Part shown: positions 4,583 through 10,606 of the stretch, piece by piece
Layout: every line of letters starts with the position of its first letter
Position numbering within the stretch: the first letter of the stretch is position 1
Assembly (NCBI GenBank): GCA_044348925.1
Contig: JBIKRY010000155.1
Coordinates: 1-10,606, forward strand
Direction of reading: 5' to 3'
DNA from: JAAFKA01 sp044348925
Lineage (GTDB): Bacteria > Bacteroidota > Bacteroidia > Cytophagales > Thermoflexibacteraceae
Length of the DNA stretch: 10,606 nt
Notes under the pieces: model-generated
Told to the model about the DNA's origin: nothing
The model's input: the letters and a program-made list of their open reading frames with translations, nothing else
Databases searched by the model: none
Program-made: the position numbers and the translations under genes

Positions 4583-7210
4583 ATGAACTTTAACAACTAT
4601 ACCATAAAAGCCCAAGAGGCTATCCAAAATGCCTCTTCTTTGGCAACTTCCCGACAACAACAAATTATTGAAACGGGACATATTTTGAAAGGCGTATTAG
4701 CAGCAGATGAAAATATTACGAGCTACATTTTTAAGAAAGCAGGTGCAAATTTGAACCTTGTCCATCAAAAAATAGATGAATTTGTGAATAGTTACCCAAA
4801 ATCTTCGGGCAATTCTCCGTATTTATCCAATGATGCACACCAAGCATTAAATAAAGCTGAACAATATTTAACAGCTTTTAAAGATGAGTTTATCACGATA
4901 GAACATATTTTATTAGGCTTATTGGCAGGCAAAGACAAAGTAGGAGTTTTGTTAAAAGATGCAGGATTTACCGAAAAAACTTTGACTGCGGTCATCAAGG
5001 AATTGCGAAAAGGCGAAACCGTAAAAGACCAAACGGCAGAAGACAAATACCGTTCTCTTGACCGTTATGCAAAAAACCTTAACGACATGGCTCGCAAGGG
5101 CAAAATTGACCCTGTGATTGGTCGTGATGAGGAAATTCGCAGAGTGTTGCAGATTTTGACACGCAGAACCAAAAATAATCCCATGTTAATAGGACAACCA
5201 GGCGTAGGTAAAACTGCGATTGTAGAAGGTCTTGCACAAAGAATTATTGAGGGAGATGTGCCAGAAAACTTAAAAGGGGTTACGATTTTTGCCTTAGATA
5301 TGGGTTTATTAGTCGCAGGGGCAAAATATAAAGGCGAATTTGAGGAAAGATTAAAAGCAGTTATCAAAGAAGTAATTGATTCGGAAGGGCAAATTGTATT
5401 GTTCATAGACGAAATTCATACCTTGATTGGTGCAGGTGGTGGTGGAGAAAGTGCAATGGACGCAGCAAATTTACTGAAACCAGCTTTAGCACGTGGCGAA
5501 TTGCACGCAATCGGTGCTACAACTTTGAAAGAATACCAAAAATATATTGAGAAAGATAAGGCTTTGGAAAGACGTTTTCAGTCTGTAACAGTCGATGAAC
5601 CAACTCCCGAAGATGCAATTTCTATTTTGCGAGGCATCAAAGGAAAATACGAATTGCATCACGGTATTCAGATAAAAGATGATGCCTTGATTGCAGCCGT
5701 AACTTTGTCGCACCGTTATATTTCAGACCGTTATTTGCCTGATAAGGCAATAGATTTGATGGACGAAGCTGCTGCAAAATTGCGTATCGAAATTGATAGT
5801 TTGCCCGAAGAATTAGACGAAATTCAACGCAAAATTATGCAATTAGAAATTGAACGGGAGGCAATTCGCAGGGAAAATGACGTAGAAAAAGAGAATATTT
5901 TGTCGAGAGATTTGGCGGACTTGTATAGTGTGCGTGATAGTATGAAAGCAAAATGGCAACAAGAAAAAGATGTCATTACGCAAGTGCAACAGACCAAAGA
6001 GGAGATAGAAAGCCTTAAAATGCAAGCAGAAAAGGCAGAAAGAGAGGGAGATTATGGCAAAGTAGCCGAAATTCGTTATGGCACTTTGATAGAAACACAA
6101 ACCAAGTTAGTGGATTTGCAAAAACAATTTGCTGAAGTTTCGGGTGAAAACTCTATGTTGAAAGAAGTGGTAACAGCCGAAAATATTGCAGAAGTGGTGG
6201 CACGTTGGACAGGTATTCCTGTAGCAAAAATGTTGCAATCGGACAAAGAAAAATTACTCAATTTGGAAGGAGAATTGACAAAAAGAGTAGCAGGACAAGA
6301 GGAGGCAATTCGTGCAATAGCCGATGCGGTGCGTAGAAGTAGGGCAGGATTGCAAGACCCGAAAAAGCCAATAGGAAGTTTCATTTTCTTAGGCACAACA
6401 GGCGTAGGAAAAACGGAATTAGCAAAGGCATTAGCTGAGTTTTTGTTTAATGATGATAATGCTTTGATACGTATTGATATGTCGGAATTTCAAGAGAAAC
6501 ACGCCGTAAGTCGTTTGATTGGTGCACCTCCTGGTTATGTGGGTTATGACGAAGGCGGACAACTGACCGAAGCCGTAAGACGCAAACCATATAGCGTAGT
6601 TTTGTTGGACGAGATTGAAAAAGCACACCCAGATACGTTTAATATTTTGTTGCAAGTGCTTGACGAGGGACGTTTAACGGACAATAAAGGCAGGTTAGCA
6701 AACTTCAAAAATACGATAATTATTATGACCTCAAATATTGGTTCGGAGCTAATTATGCAAAAATTCAACGAAGCTGAACAAGGTCATAAAAATTTGGCAC
6801 AATTAGGCGAAGAAGCTAAGGTATTGGTTTTCAACTTGTTGCGAAATTCGGTAAAACCTGAATTTTTGAATCGTATTGACGAGATTGTGATGTTTGAACC
6901 ATTAGGGAAAAAACAGATGCGTAAAATTGTGAAAATTCAGTTTGAACAATTACGCAAACAATTAGAAACACAAAACGGAATTTTGATAGATGCCACGCCT
7001 GATGTGTTAGACAAATTAGCCGAAATGGGCTATGACCCGCAATTTGGGGCAAGACCTTTGAAAAGGGTAATGCAAAAATATTTGATGAATGAATTGTCTA
7101 AACAAATCTTGTCGGGCAAAATTAACAAGGATACACCTGTAGGAATTGTGCTTGATGAAAGTGATGAGATTATGTTTGTAAATCAGCAGTTGGATTTGAG
7201 TAAGTTGTAG
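4583..7210 (+). CDS. clpB: ATP-dependent protein disaggregase ClpB
   Basis: At 875 residues it is full length for ClpB/Hsp104. It is a cytosolic hexameric AAA+ disaggregase that threads aggregated proteins through its pore together with DnaK. Domains in order: Clp N-domain (about 1-145), first AAA+ with Walker A GQPGVGKT (204-211), pore loop AKYKGEFEE (Tyr249), Walker B LFIDEIH (273-279) and arginine pair RR at 330-331; coiled-coil M-domain (about 402-525, rich in Glu/Lys/Gln), which separates ClpB from ClpA/ClpX/ClpC; second AAA+ with Walker A GTTGVGKT (604-611), pore loop GYVGYDEGG (651-659), Walker B VLLDEIEKAH (673-682) and sensor-2 GARPLKR (822-828). All catalytic residues are intact. 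The start MNFNNYTIKAQEAI is typical of Bacteroidota ClpB. It lies just after a repeat array and ends in a strong terminator, so it is probably monocistronic. No CIRCE-like or other heat-shock operator was seen. Confidence 0.97.
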   Translation: MNFNNYTIKAQEAIQNASSLATSRQQQIIETGHILKGVLAADENITSYIFKKAGANLNLVHQKIDEFVNSYPKSSGNSPYLSNDAHQALNKAEQYLTAFKDEFITIEHILLGLLAGKDKVGVLLKDAGFTEKTLTAVIKELRKGETVKDQTAEDKYRSLDRYAKNLNDMARKGKIDPVIGRDEEIRRVLQILTRRTKNNPMLIGQPGVGKTAIVEGLAQRIIEGDVPENLKGVTIFALDMGLLVAGAKYKGEFEERLKAVIKEVIDSEGQIVLFIDEIHTLIGAGGGGESAMDAANLLKPALARGELHAIGATTLKEYQKYIEKDKALERRFQSVTVDEPTPEDAISILRGIKGKYELHHGIQIKDDALIAAVTLSHRYISDRYLPDKAIDLMDEAAAKLRIEIDSLPEELDEIQRKIMQLEIEREAIRRENDVEKENILSRDLADLYSVRDSMKAKWQQEKDVITQVQQTKEEIESLKMQAEKAEREGDYGKVAEIRYGTLIETQTKLVDLQKQFAEVSGENSMLKEVVTAENIAEVVARWTGIPVAKMLQSDKEKLLNLEGELTKRVAGQEEAIRAIADAVRRSRAGLQDPKKPIGSFIFLGTTGVGKTELAKALAEFLFNDDNALIRIDMSEFQEKHAVSRLIGAPPGYVGYDEGGQLTEAVRRKPYSVVLLDEIEKAHPDTFNILLQVLDEGRLTDNKGRLANFKNTIIIMTSNIGSELIMQKFNEAEQGHKNLAQLGEEAKVLVFNLLRNSVKPEFLNRIDEIVMFEPLGKKQMRKIVKIQFEQLRKQLETQNGILIDATPDVLDKLAEMGYDPQFGARPLKRVMQKYLMNELSKQILSGKINKDTPVGIVLDESDEIMFVNQQLDLSKL

Positions 7211-7215
7211 TCTTT

Positions 7216-7256
7216 ACGTGCTAAGGGTTTTAAAAACCCTTAGCACGTTTTGTTTT
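7216..7256 (+). terminator. Strong hairpin terminator of clpB
   Basis: ACGTGCTAAGGGTTTT (7216-7231) and its exact complement (7233-7248) form a 16-bp perfect palindrome around one base, in practice a 13-14 bp stem with a small loop. A T-rich tail follows (7248-7256). It starts 5 bp after the clpB stop. Near-symmetry gives it some terminator capacity from either side. Confidence 0.9.
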
Positions 7257-7279
7257 GATTGAAATAAAATTTATTTTTG
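7249..7279 (+). promoter_or_regulatory. Promoter of the sensor-kinase operon, overlapping the clpB terminator tail
   Basis: TTTG at 7249-7252, a 19-nt spacer and TATTTTTG at 7272-7279 match the Bacteroidota sigma consensus (TTTG / TAnnTTTG) at standard spacing. The expected start site is about 7283-7287, which is on or just after the ATG at 7283, so the transcript could be leaderless. AT-rich sequence makes chance matches possible, but the two boxes and the spacing agree. Confidence 0.5.
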
Positions 7280-7282
7280 GCA

Positions 7283-8677
7283 ATGGAAAATTTTATTAAA
7301 AATACTATTGAGAAAAATTTGCAGATTGCAAAGGCTGACAATATCGCAGAACTTGATAATATATTACAAACTACAAAAAAAGAAATTTTAGTAAAGCTAA
7401 AAGACACAATTACAAATAAACTGCGTGGTAAATCTTATGGGAAAGACAAAGTACAAAGTATTTTGTTAGATTCTATTCCCTATATTGGAATTAGAGATTT
7501 AAAGGCAAATAGCGACTTAAATATTCAAAAAATATATAGAAAAATAGGAAAAAAAGATGCCCAAAAAGTGGTTGATTTTTCGGCAATTTTGGTGTCTTTG
7601 TTAGGTGCAAATTTAAAACCTACCTATTTCAATTATCAAGGTCAAGCCATTATTACAAGTTCAGATATTTTGGCTTTGGAAATTAACAAAGAAATTGATA
7701 TACAGTATTTTATGTTTGCTTTGCAGTCCCGTTTGGTGCAAATTCAACTTGAAATCTTGGTTGGTGGCAATGTGATACAAAGAATTTATACGAAAGATTT
7801 TTTAGAAATTTTAATAATTATTCCACCTATTGAGGAACAACAACGCCTAATTTTACAATTACAAGGAATTTATCAGGAAAAAAATAAAATAGAACAACAA
7901 CTTATTGCAACAAAAGAGGAGGTTGAAACTACGGAATATGATGTCTTGGCAACAGTGATGCACAATTTAAACCAAAAATTAGGCTCTGTTAGGGCAAATT
8001 ATGATGCTTTATTGGGCTTTTTGAGAAATGCTGCAAAAACAAGACAACCTATCGACTTTTCAACTCCTTTGCGTGCTATTAGAGAAGGAGAAGATAAAGT
8101 CGATACTTTAGAAATGCTTATACAAAGATTAGAAAACCATTTATTAGATAGTTCTCGCACAATACGTACTACACAAAATATATTGCAGAAACAGTCTATT
8201 GTAAAAACTCTTGTAAATTTTGCAGAATTTTTACAACAGCTTATGATTTTACATAACAACGACAATTTTGAGATAGAAATAAAGTCAGAATTGCCAAAAA
8301 ATCTTGAAATAGAAATAGACAACAATGCTTTACAAGATGCTTTTCGCAATTTAATAGAAAATGCCAAAAAACATGGTTTTACTGTAAAAGATAAAGCATA
8401 CATTGTAGGTTTTGAGGCTCATATAATAGAAACTAATGAGGGAGAATTTTTGCAAGTAATTTGCAAAAATAATGGTAAACCTTTTCCAAAAAACTTTACC
8501 TTTGAGCAATATTGTCGTTTGGGTGGTAGGGCAGGACAAACAAAAGGAACAGGACTTGGTGGTTATTTTGTTAGAAAAGTGGTGGAATTACATAAAGGAA
8601 AATTCAGTTTACTGGCAGTCAATAATCCTGACGAAACCTTTAAAGTCCAATTTGAAATATTATTACCTTTACTCTAA
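7283..8677 (+). CDS. Hybrid sensor: HsdS-type target-recognition domain fused to a histidine kinase
   Basis: The protein is 464 residues, soluble, with no signal peptide or membrane helix. After a helical start (1-60), residues about 65-195 follow a type I restriction specificity (Methylase_S) half-subunit: IPYIGIRDLK (65-74), VDFSAILVSLLGA (97-109, the 'gdILiSr.G' strand), the beta core AIITSSDILALEI (122-134), IDIQYFMFALQSR (138-150), GGNVIQRIYTKDFLEILIIIPP (161-182) and the signature PPIEEQQRLI (181-190). The usual HsdS coiled helix (191-220) leads directly into a DHp helix with the H-box VMHNLNQKLGSV (phospho-acceptor His227 likely). The HATPase_c domain has an N-box FRNLIENAKKHGF (354-366), a G1-type box CKNNGKPFP (394-402) and a G2 box KGTGLGGYFVRKVVE (421-435). 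It is therefore a cytosolic kinase whose input is a DNA-recognition fold. It is probably the first gene of an operon with the response regulator 12 nt downstream. A TTG two codons upstream is a less likely start. The kinase part is secure; DNA as the ligand is inferred. Confidence 0.85.
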   Translation: MENFIKNTIEKNLQIAKADNIAELDNILQTTKKEILVKLKDTITNKLRGKSYGKDKVQSILLDSIPYIGIRDLKANSDLNIQKIYRKIGKKDAQKVVDFSAILVSLLGANLKPTYFNYQGQAIITSSDILALEINKEIDIQYFMFALQSRLVQIQLEILVGGNVIQRIYTKDFLEILIIIPPIEEQQRLILQLQGIYQEKNKIEQQLIATKEEVETTEYDVLATVMHNLNQKLGSVRANYDALLGFLRNAAKTRQPIDFSTPLRAIREGEDKVDTLEMLIQRLENHLLDSSRTIRTTQNILQKQSIVKTLVNFAEFLQQLMILHNNDNFEIEIKSELPKNLEIEIDNNALQDAFRNLIENAKKHGFTVKDKAYIVGFEAHIIETNEGEFLQVICKNNGKPFPKNFTFEQYCRLGGRAGQTKGTGLGGYFVRKVVELHKGKFSLLAVNNPDETFKVQFEILLPLL

Positions 8678-8689
8678 ATTTAAGATTTT

Positions 8690-9607
8690 ATGGAATATAA
8701 TTTTTTGCTTATTGATGATGAGATACCATATTGTGAAGACCTGCGTTTGGCTATAGAACAAATAGGTCGGAATGATTATAACACAGACATTGTTGTAACA
8801 GACAGACAGAACTGGGCAGATGGTAAAAAACTATTATCTAAAAATTATTACCACGCCATTATTTTAGATGGATTGTGTTTACTTGACGAGGAGCAAGAAA
8901 CAGAAGATGCAGGTTTTTTGGCAGTAGTTTTTGAAGAACTTAAATCTATTGAGACACAAGAAAATAGGCATATTCCTGTTGCTGTAAACACAGGGCATTT
9001 ATCTGATAAAGATTTACAAACCTTAAAGACCTTAATAGCTAAACGGGGAAGCAAAGTTTTTTATAAGACTGAGCCTATCAAAGAGTTAATGGGTTTTCTA
9101 ATGACAGAAATAGATAACTCACCCAACACCAAAATTTTCAAACAATATGCAGATGTTTTTGAAATTTTTGAATTAGGTTTTATGCCACCAAACCCAAAAG
9201 ATTTTAAGCAAAAATTACTCAAAATTCTCAAAAATATCGATACAAGCAACGAAAATACTGCAATTTTACAAGATGCAAGGGTAATTCAAGAGGAAATTTA
9301 TAAAGTTTTGCAAACTAAAATTTCAGGACTTTCTGGTAGTTTTATGGATAAAAATAAGTTTTTATCAGGAAATATTGATAACAATTATAAACCTACTACA
9401 ACAGTCTATCAAACTCCTGTACTTTCTTATTCAGCTACAGCTATTTATCAAACTTGTAGCACATTTGGTAATCATTCTACATCAAAGCCAAGCAATGTTG
9501 ATGTAAGGTATTGGGAAGTTCCAAGCAATTATGCAGTTAAAAGTGTTGTTTTTGCCCTTTTAGAACAGTTACTTTGGTTCAAAGAATTGATAAAAACTTT
9601 AAGATGA
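8690..9607 (+). CDS. Response regulator: receiver domain with uncharacterised C-terminal domain
   Basis: The 305-residue protein starts with a receiver fold: FLLIDDE with acidic pair Asp9/Asp10, phospho-acceptor Asp60 in AIILDG, Thr101 in AVNTG and Lys126 in VFYKTEPI. It is therefore a complete phosphorylation site, although loops between Asp60 and Lys126 are longer than usual. Residues 145-305 are mostly helical and hold no helix-turn-helix, GGDEF, HD or LytTR signature. Notable segments are FEIFELGFMPP (157-167), LLKILKNIDTS (176-186), TAIYQTCSTFGNHS (250-263) and a final YAVKSVVFALLEQLLWFKELI (281-301). I recall similar C-terminal 'FALLE..LWFK' tails on Bacteroidota receiver proteins but cannot name the family. 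It is almost certainly the partner of the kinase directly upstream, so phosphorylation at Asp60 would gate this domain. Output could be protein interaction or an effector activity; transcriptional control is not supported by what is seen. Confidence 0.8.
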   Translation: MEYNFLLIDDEIPYCEDLRLAIEQIGRNDYNTDIVVTDRQNWADGKKLLSKNYYHAIILDGLCLLDEEQETEDAGFLAVVFEELKSIETQENRHIPVAVNTGHLSDKDLQTLKTLIAKRGSKVFYKTEPIKELMGFLMTEIDNSPNTKIFKQYADVFEIFELGFMPPNPKDFKQKLLKILKNIDTSNENTAILQDARVIQEEIYKVLQTKISGLSGSFMDKNKFLSGNIDNNYKPTTTVYQTPVLSYSATAIYQTCSTFGNHSTSKPSNVDVRYWEVPSNYAVKSVVFALLEQLLWFKELIKTLR

Positions 9608-9710
9608 TAGTTTCTGTGTATGTAAAAAAGCACAACAATAAACAAATGATACTTACTACAAAAATCTGAAGAGTATATGAGTGAATCAAGCTTTGCATAA
9701 TTTATAACAT

Positions 9711-9743
9711 AACTACCCAAATTTTTTGAAAACTTAGGTAGTT
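9711..9743. terminator. Possible shared hairpin between the convergent regulator and lysA genes
   Basis: AACTACC (9711-9717) pairs with GGTAGTT (9737-9743), and flanking CATA/TATG nearly extends it. The loop is about 19 nt and neither side has a clean T-run immediately after the stem. It lies between two convergent stop codons, where a bidirectional terminator is expected. Confidence 0.35.
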
Positions 9744-9760
9744 CTATGGTTACATTTTTA

Positions 9761-10606
9761 TTATTCGCTAAAAATTTCAGCTACTTTTTCTCGCAAATTA
9801 TAATTAGAGGACATTACATACGCATAAGCACCCGCAGAACGAATAGCAAATAAATCTCCTCTTTGCGTACTTGGTAACGTAATATTTTTAACAAAACAAT
9901 CTGATGATTCACAAATAGGACCTACTACATCATATATTTGCGTAGTTGTGGCTACAGAAGTCAAATTTTGGATTTCGTGATGTGCTTGGTACAAAGCAGG
10001 ACGTATGAGTTCGGTCATGCCAGCATCTAAAATAATAAATTGTTTGGCAGTTCCTTTTTTTACATACAATACTTTGCTAATTAAACTACCACAATTAGCA
10101 ACCACAGCACGTCCCAATTCAAAATGTACTTCTTGAGCAGGACGGCGTTGCAAGTTTTTGGCAAAAGTAGCAAAATAATGCTCAAAATCTGCAAAAATAT
10201 GACTATCAGGTGCTTGGTAATTGATTCCTAAACCACCACCGACATTAATATGTTCCAAAACAATTTGCTTGTCTGCAAAAAAAGTTTGCAACGAATTTAC
10301 ACGCAAACAAAGATTTTTAAAATTATCTAAATCTGTAATTTGTGAACCAATATGAAAATGTATGCCTGTTAGTTGTATATTTTCAAATTTGGGTAGCAAG
10401 TCTATTAAGGTTGGCAAATCTTCGAGTTGGATGCCAAATTTATTTTCTTCAGAGCCTGTCGCAATATATTTATGGGTGTTGGCGGTTACGTTTGGGTTAA
10501 TTCGCAAAGCTATTTTTGCTATTTTTCCGTTTGCTTTTGCCAATAAATTAATTACTTCGATTTCGGGTATAGATTCACAATTAAAGGAAAAAATACCATA
10601 TTCCAA
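9761..10606 (-). CDS. lysA: Diaminopimelate decarboxylase LysA, C-terminal 281 residues (5' end outside window)
   Basis: This PLP enzyme decarboxylates meso-diaminopimelate to lysine, the last step of lysine synthesis, in the cytoplasm. The visible part has RINPNV, HKYIATG.ENKFGI, GIHFHIGSQ (81-89 of the visible part), the PLP-phosphate glycine loop NVGGGLGI (121-128), DAGMTELIRPALY (194-206, characteristic of LysA rather than ornithine decarboxylases), the catalytic GPICESSD (219-226) contributed across the dimer, and AGAYAYVMSSNYNLR (248-262). One deviation: the usual EPGR is ELGR (163-166). The first codon at the window edge, TTG, is internal Leu in LEYGIF, not a start; around 110-120 residues with the PLP-lysine lie to the right. 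Transcription runs leftward, convergent with the regulator gene, with about 150 bp between them. Confidence 0.92.
   Translation of the reverse strand: MEYGIFSFNCESIPEIEVINLLAKANGKIAKIALRINPNVTANTHKYIATGSEENKFGIQLEDLPTLIDLLPKFENIQLTGIHFHIGSQITDLDNFKNLCLRVNSLQTFFADKQIVLEHINVGGGLGINYQAPDSHIFADFEHYFATFAKNLQRRPAQEVHFELGRAVVANCGSLISKVLYVKKGTAKQFIILDAGMTELIRPALYQAHHEIQNLTSVATTTQIYDVVGPICESSDCFVKNITLPSTQRGDLFAIRSAGAYAYVMSSNYNLREKVAEIFSE

Noticed and set aside
4792..6768. Several open frames antisense to clpB
   Set aside because: They are codon-bias shadows of a fully conserved gene on the plus strand.
8472..8756. Plus-strand open frame overlapping the kinase end and regulator start
   Set aside because: Out of frame with two strongly supported genes and with no recognisable domain.

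Overview
The window reads as a piece of a low-GC Bacteroidota chromosome, probably Cytophagales-like, although the genus cannot be fixed from this sequence. The reasons are very AT-rich third positions, start codons without strong Shine-Dalgarno sequences, several candidate promoters of the Bacteroidota type (TTG or TTTG, about 19 nt, TAnnTTTG), and a ClpB and LysA of Bacteroidota character. Two housekeeping genes, clpB (4583-7210, +) and a partial lysA (9761-10606, -), act as anchors. Most of what lies between and beside them looks accessory.

Left part (1-1600): a C-terminal scrap that resembles an IS110-family transposase; a small outer-membrane beta-barrel protein with a signal peptide; then, convergent and only 4 bp away, a minus-strand pair made of a 44-residue ORF and a 164-residue protein whose core looks like a PBECR-type (phage Barnase-EndoU-ColicinE5/D-RelE-like) nuclease domain. 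Between this pair and the next gene is a 128-bp imperfect palindrome built from four nested helices.

Middle (1601-4582): one long polypeptide joining an HsdR N-terminal-like nuclease domain to an amino-DNA methyltransferase (motif I, then TDPPYG), so a single-chain restriction-modification candidate. A hairpin terminator follows, then about 680 bp without a convincing gene. That stretch contains a 23-bp tandem repeat array directly upstream of clpB. One repeat unit has been split by a 224-bp MITE-like element with 15-bp terminal inverted repeats and a 7-bp target duplication. The intact neighbouring repeats show what the empty site looked like.

Right part (4583-10606): clpB with a strong terminator, whose T-tract overlaps a good promoter for an unusual two-gene unit. 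The first gene fuses a type I restriction specificity-subunit (HsdS) target-recognition domain to a histidine-kinase core. The second, 12 nt downstream, is a receiver-domain response regulator with an unrecognised C-terminal helical domain in place of a DNA-binding output. This two-component pair with a restriction-type DNA-reading sensor is the best candidate for an undescribed system, plausibly a phage or foreign-DNA sensing module. That function is inference. lysA enters from the right on the opposite strand.

Taken together, the restriction-modification gene, the PBECR-like protein, the mobile fragments and the sensor/regulator pair make the neighbourhood of clpB look like a small defence or conflict-gene hotspot.
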